DNA of 64,000 nucleotides from Aquirufa nivalisilvae (GTDB lineage Bacteria; Bacteroidota; Bacteroidia; Cytophagales; Spirosomataceae): positions 124,001-188,000 of the forward strand of contig NZ_SEWX01000005.1 of assembly GCF_004307455.1 (NCBI RefSeq), read 5' to 3'. Made by a program: the position numbers and the translations under genes. The notes below the pieces were generated by a model, which did not search any database, was not told where the DNA came from, and saw only the letters and a program-made list of their open reading frames with translations. Positions within the stretch are counted from its first letter, which is position 1; each line of letters opens with the position of its first letter. This document shows, in pieces, positions 60,429 to 64,000 of the stretch.

Positions 60429-62657
60429 GTGGAATCCAACGAAAGCTTACCCACCCTCGAAACTGCCAAAAAATTAGGTTTACTTCCAGAAGAATATGAT
60501 CGTATTCAAGAGATTTTAGGTCGCAAGCCTAACTTCACAGAATTGTCCATTTTCTCAGTGATGTGGTCTGAGCACTGTAGTTATAAAAACTCCATTGTTT
60601 GGTTAAAAACCTTACCAAAAGATTCTCCACGTATGCTAGCTAAAGCCGGAGAAGAAAATGCGGGCTTGGTTGATTTAGGGGATGGTTTAGGATGTGCCTT
60701 TAAAATTGAATCGCATAATCACCCATCTGCATTAGAGCCTTATCAAGGCGCAGCTACAGGTGTAGGTGGAATCAATCGTGATATATTTACCATGGGTGCT
60801 CGTCCGATCGCTCAACTGAACTCTTTACGTTTTGGCAATATTGATTTAGCTAAGACCAAATGGTTGGTTAAGGGTGTTGTGAAAGGTATTGGTGATTATG
60901 GTAATGCCTTTGGTATCCCTACAGTAGGTGGAGAAGTATTCTTTGATGATTGTTATTCAACCAATCCATTAGTGAATGCCTTTTCAGCAGGAATTTTGAA
61001 GGTAGGAAAACAAGCATCTGCCATCTCTTATGGCGTTGGAAATCCCGTTTTCATTGTGGGTTCTGCTACTGGTAAAGATGGTATTGGTGGAGCAAGTTTT
61101 GCTTCAGAAGATATTACTGCCAAATCTTCTGAGAAATTACCTGCTGTACAAGTAGGTGATCCTTTCCAAGAAAAATTATTATTAGAAGCTTCCTTAGAAA
61201 TCATTGAAGCAGGTTGTGTGATTGGTATTCAAGACATGGGTGCGGCAGGTATTATTTGCTCTACTTCTGAAATGTCTGCCAAAGGAGAGCACGGTATGAT
61301 TATTGACTTATCTAAAGTTCCTACCCGTCAACCAAACATGAAACCTTTTGAAATTCTTTTATCAGAATCTCAAGAGCGTATGTTAATTGTAGTAGAAAAA
61401 GGTAGAGAGCATGAGGCTAAAAAGATATTTGATAAGTGGGATTTAAATTGTGAACAAATTGGCGAAGTGACTGACACCAAACGTCTTCAATTCTTCCAAG
61501 ATGGTCAATTAGTAGCTGACGTACCTGCCGATGATTTAGTTTTAGGTGGAGGCGCACCAATCTATCACCGTGAATACCGTGAACCAGCTTATTACCAAGA
61601 GTTTAAGAAATTCATGATAGATTCTGTTCAAGATTTAGAAGCGGGTGAAATCAGTAAAGCATTTGATTTCTTAATGAATCACCCAAACATCGCCTCTAAA
61701 AAATGGGTAGCAGAACAATATGACTCATCTATTGGTCGTGCTAATCGTAATACCAATGCTCCTTCGGATGCTGCGGTAGTGAAAGTGCATGGTTCTAAGA
61801 AATCGATAGTTATAACGGTCGACTGTAACTCTCGTTACGTGAATGCAGATCCAGAAGAGGGTTGTGCCATTGCAGTAGCGGAGGCAGCACGCAATATTGT
61901 TTGTTCTGGAGGTGTACCCGTAGCGATTACCAATTGCTTGAATTTCGGTAATCCATATGTACCAGAAGTATATTGGCAATTTGTGGGGGCTATCAAAGGT
62001 ATGAGAAAAGCCTGCTTGGCATTTGAAACTCCTGTAACTGGCGGAAACGTAAGTTTTTATAACCAATCGTCTGACGAAGGTCCAGTATTCCCAACGCCAA
62101 CCATCGGTATGTTGGGTATCTTAGAGGAGGCAAGTCAGAAAATGACGTTAGATTTCAAAGAAGAAGGAGATTTGATTTATTTGGTAGGAGAAAGTGTGAA
62201 TGATATCGCTTCTTCTGAATATTTATATTCTTACAAAGGAGTAAAAGCTAGTCCATCTCCACATTTTGTTTTGGAAACTGAGCAAAAAATTCAAGGTGGA
62301 ATCGCTAGTTTGATTCAGCATTCATTGATTCAATCAGCGCATGATTTATCCGATGGAGGTTTGTTAGTAGCCTTAGCTGAGTCTTCATTCCCTCGTCAAA
62401 AAGGTTTTGCCATCAATTCTGACAATAATATTCGTCAAGATGCTTTCTTATTTGGAGAAGCTCAAAGCCGTGTATTGGTGTCTGTTGCTCTTGAGAAACA
62501 AGCCGCATTTGAAGCTCAATTGAAGTCGCAAACGATTCCATTTAGTGCTTTGGGAGTGGTAACAGGCCATGATTTTATAGTAGATGGACAAATTGTTTCT
62601 TCTCAAGCTAAGGCTTCTGAATCATTTCATACAGCGTTAGAAAAAGCATTGAATTAA
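60429..62657 (+). CDS. purL: Phosphoribosylformylglycinamidine synthase subunit PurL (GTG start)
   Basis: The 742-residue enzyme makes FGAM from FGAR in purine synthesis. It is the small PurL type that works with separate PurQ and PurS, neither of which is in the window. Diagnostic motifs are F-S-V-M-W-S-E-H-C-S-Y-K-N-S (near 40), E-S-H-N-H-P-S-A-L-E-P-Y-Q-G-A-A-T-G-V-G-G (near 90) and I-Q-D-M-G-A-A-G-I near 270. No ATG exists near the family start. GTG at 60429 gives M-E-S-N-E-S-L-P..., continuous with the conserved T-A-K-K-L-G-L-L-P-E-E, and agrees with the promoter position. Confidence 0.93.
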   Translation: MESNESLPTLETAKKLGLLPEEYDRIQEILGRKPNFTELSIFSVMWSEHCSYKNSIVWLKTLPKDSPRMLAKAGEENAGLVDLGDGLGCAFKIESHNHPSALEPYQGAATGVGGINRDIFTMGARPIAQLNSLRFGNIDLAKTKWLVKGVVKGIGDYGNAFGIPTVGGEVFFDDCYSTNPLVNAFSAGILKVGKQASAISYGVGNPVFIVGSATGKDGIGGASFASEDITAKSSEKLPAVQVGDPFQEKLLLEASLEIIEAGCVIGIQDMGAAGIICSTSEMSAKGEHGMIIDLSKVPTRQPNMKPFEILLSESQERMLIVVEKGREHEAKKIFDKWDLNCEQIGEVTDTKRLQFFQDGQLVADVPADDLVLGGGAPIYHREYREPAYYQEFKKFMIDSVQDLEAGEISKAFDFLMNHPNIASKKWVAEQYDSSIGRANRNTNAPSDAAVVKVHGSKKSIVITVDCNSRYVNADPEEGCAIAVAEAARNIVCSGGVPVAITNCLNFGNPYVPEVYWQFVGAIKGMRKACLAFETPVTGGNVSFYNQSSDEGPVFPTPTIGMLGILEEASQKMTLDFKEEGDLIYLVGESVNDIASSEYLYSYKGVKASPSPHFVLETEQKIQGGIASLIQHSLIQSAHDLSDGGLLVALAESSFPRQKGFAINSDNNIRQDAFLFGEAQSRVLVSVALEKQAAFEAQLKSQTIPFSALGVVTGHDFIVDGQIVSSQAKASESFHTALEKALN

Positions 62658-62673
62658 ATAAATCCAACTAGAA

Positions 62674-63441
62674 ATGAGCCGTTATCTACTACAGTTTTCG
62701 TACGATGGCGGCTTTTTTCATGGATTTCAAATCCAGCAGAATGCCGTTTCAGTTCAGTCAGAACTAGAGAAGGCATTAAGTACCATTGCTGGTATTCCAA
62801 TTGATTTAGTAGGAAGTAGTAGGACAGATACGGGCGTCCATGCCCGAGAACAATTTGCTCATTTTGATATTATTGAGGAGGCGAATCAGCCAAAGGTGGA
62901 TTGGGTATATCGATTGAATCGAATATTGCCTGCCAGTTTAGCCATTCAAGCTATTTATCAAGTACCTGATGAGTTTCATGCCCGTTTTGATGCTACGGGC
63001 AGGACTTATGAATACCATATTAGTCTATCAAAAGATCCATTTTCAAGAGATCATGCTTATTGGTTTGAAGCTCCAATGAATATGGAGGCCATGAATCAAG
63101 CAGCCCAGCTATTATTGAATCACCGAGATTTTCAGAGTTTTTCAAAAGTAAAGACAGATGTGACGACATTCGATTGTCAAATCAGTCGGGCAGAATGGCA
63201 AAAAGAAGGAAATCAGTTGATTTTTACCATTGAGGCAAATCGATTTTTGAGAGGGATGGTTCGTGCTATTGTTGGTACACTGATTGAAATTGGATTAGGC
63301 AAATGGGATGAAGCGGATTTAATCAGAATTTTAGATGCTAAAGATCGAAAGCAAGCAGGAAGAGCTGTACCCGCGCATGGATTGCATTTAATCCATGTTG
63401 CTTATCCAGAAATTACTTTCGTTTCCAAATGTTCATCATAA
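62674..63441 (+). CDS. truA: tRNA pseudouridine(38-40) synthase
   Basis: The 255-residue enzyme isomerises uridines 38-40 in the anticodon stem of tRNAs. The catalytic Asp is D52 in G-S-S-R-T-D-T-G-V-H-A. F-S-Y-D-G-G-F-F-H-G at the N-terminus and F-L-R-G-M-V-R near 198 are typical. It follows purL by 16 bp. Its last 29 bp overlap the convergent radA gene, an unusually long tail-to-tail overlap here. Confidence 0.95.
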   Translation: MSRYLLQFSYDGGFFHGFQIQQNAVSVQSELEKALSTIAGIPIDLVGSSRTDTGVHAREQFAHFDIIEEANQPKVDWVYRLNRILPASLAIQAIYQVPDEFHARFDATGRTYEYHISLSKDPFSRDHAYWFEAPMNMEAMNQAAQLLLNHRDFQSFSKVKTDVTTFDCQISRAEWQKEGNQLIFTIEANRFLRGMVRAIVGTLIEIGLGKWDEADLIRILDAKDRKQAGRAVPAHGLHLIHVAYPEITFVSKCSS

Positions 63442-64000
63442 CTTCCATCCAGGTACTAGCCAGCTGAACTTTAATTGTTTTGGCTTTATAATTGATGCTT
63501 TTTTGGTTGTATTTACTGATCCAAATCTCTTTGAATCCCAGTTTTTCTGCCTCAGCAATACGTTGATCGATACGCGTTACTGCACGAAGTTCTCCACCCA
63601 ATCCTACTTCAGATGCGAAACAAATGCTGGAATCTATGACTTTATCTTCGTGAGAAGAAAGTAAAGACATACAAGCAGCCAAATCCAAGGCAGGATCATC
63701 CACTCTGATTCCTCCTGTTATATTCAAAAATACGTCTTGCGTTCCTAGCCTAAATCCTCCTCTTTTCTCTAATACGGCGAGTAACATATTCAACCGTTTG
63801 GCATCATATCCTGTAGCTGTTCTTTGAGCTGTGGCATAAGATGTTTGGGTTACTAACGATTGAATTTCAATCAAAAGTGGCCTGTTTCCTTCCAAAATAG
63901 TTCCAATAGCGATACCTGAGGCAGGCTCATCCCTAGAGGAAAGAAGGATTTCGGATGGATTACTCACAGGTCTAAGGCCATTGCCCAACATTTCATAAAT
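63413..64000 (-). CDS. radA: DNA repair protein RadA, C-terminal part (5' end beyond window)
   Basis: The minus-strand frame is open to the window edge and encodes about 195 residues of the Lon-protease-like C-terminal domain of RadA: Y-E-M-L-G-N-G-L-R-P-V-S-N-P-S-E-I, G-I-A-I-G-T-I-L-E-G-N-R-P-L-L-I-E-I-Q, G-G-I-R-V-D-D-P-A-L-D-L-A and E-V-G-L-G-G-E-L-R. RadA promotes branch migration in recombinational repair. The zinc finger and RecA-like ATPase parts would lie beyond 64000. An ATG at 63991 is internal, not the start. Confidence 0.93.
   Translation of the reverse strand: MYEMLGNGLRPVSNPSEILLSSRDEPASGIAIGTILEGNRPLLIEIQSLVTQTSYATAQRTATGYDAKRLNMLLAVLEKRGGFRLGTQDVFLNITGGIRVDDPALDLAACMSLLSSHEDKVIDSSICFASEVGLGGELRAVTRIDQRIAEAEKLGFKEIWISKYNQKSINYKAKTIKVQLASTWMEVMMNIWKRK

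Overview
The window looks like a chromosome segment from a member of the Bacteroidota, most likely a Cytophagales-type bacterium (inference; no rRNA or species marker is present). Supporting signs are several copies of the Bacteroidota sigma-factor -7 box TAnnTTTG just upstream of genes, mostly absent Shine-Dalgarno sequences, and lineage-typical families: DUF349, PD40-OmpA, M61 peptidase, NamZ/DUF1343, bacillithiol deacetylase BshB1, LolC/E-like permeases and a fused malic enzyme/phosphotransacetylase. The DNA is AT-rich and densely coding, with many overlapping or nearly touching gene ends.

Layout. 1-523: a truncated lipid-anchored cytochrome c. 720-2230: a small AT-rich accessory patch with an AbiEii-type toxin and a fused HTH antitoxin, next to tRNA-Thr and a decayed partial tRNA copy. 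2301-5719: glyS and a DUF349 gene. 5816-11799: glycosyltransferases, N-carbamoylputrescine amidase (aguB) and polA. 11865-15556: pdxH, then a minus-strand trxB-M23 endopeptidase-bshB1 operon. 15687-19244: a dicarboxylate symporter plus maeB. 19234-28600: M61 peptidase, LolC/E-like permease, NamZ, guaA, pepT, gltA and an RlpA-like protein. 28601-29436: an 836-bp noncoding repeat region. 29437-31335: queE and PD40-OmpA. 31437-40850: a long plus-strand series (small lipoprotein, nadE, coaX, aguA, unknown lipoprotein, two parvulin-type folding proteins, moxR). 40922-43499: thyA, OsmC and a PhoD-like phosphatase. 43544-51385: lysA, a circularly permuted ATP-grasp protein, ogt, a PolX-like protein, a LOG-family protein, rpiB and a polytopic membrane protein. 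51471-56976: rbfA, a second LolC/E-like permease, and a minus-strand cluster with a second symporter, an SRPBCC protein, two unknown exported proteins and a THUMP-like methyltransferase. 57072-60318: a two-subunit molybdenum hydroxylase with its cofactor cytidylyltransferase-like partner. 60429-64000: purL, truA and the C-terminal part of radA.

Functionally this is mostly housekeeping: nucleotide and cofactor synthesis (guaA, purL, thyA, nadE, coaX, pdxH, queE, rpiB), central carbon (gltA, maeB), DNA maintenance (polA, PolX, ogt, radA), thiol redox (trxB, bshB1, OsmC) and envelope biogenesis (LolC/E, parvulins, OmpA, M23, RlpA, NamZ). Both later steps of agmatine-to-putrescine conversion (aguA, aguB) are present but 27 kb apart.

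The least explained material is noncoding. Most gaps between convergent genes hold short-word, partly palindromic repeats; a 460-bp segment is bounded by 36-bp inverted repeats; a hairpin-rich motif of about 45 nt occurs three times in two places; and one gap holds a cloverleaf-like repeat. The most distinctive proteins are a parvulin chaperone with an embedded OmpA-like domain, a PolX homologue whose polymerase aspartates are lost while its PHP metal site is intact, and the fused antitoxin with a palindromic operator touching a leaderless promoter. No CRISPR array, transposase, integrase or rRNA was seen.
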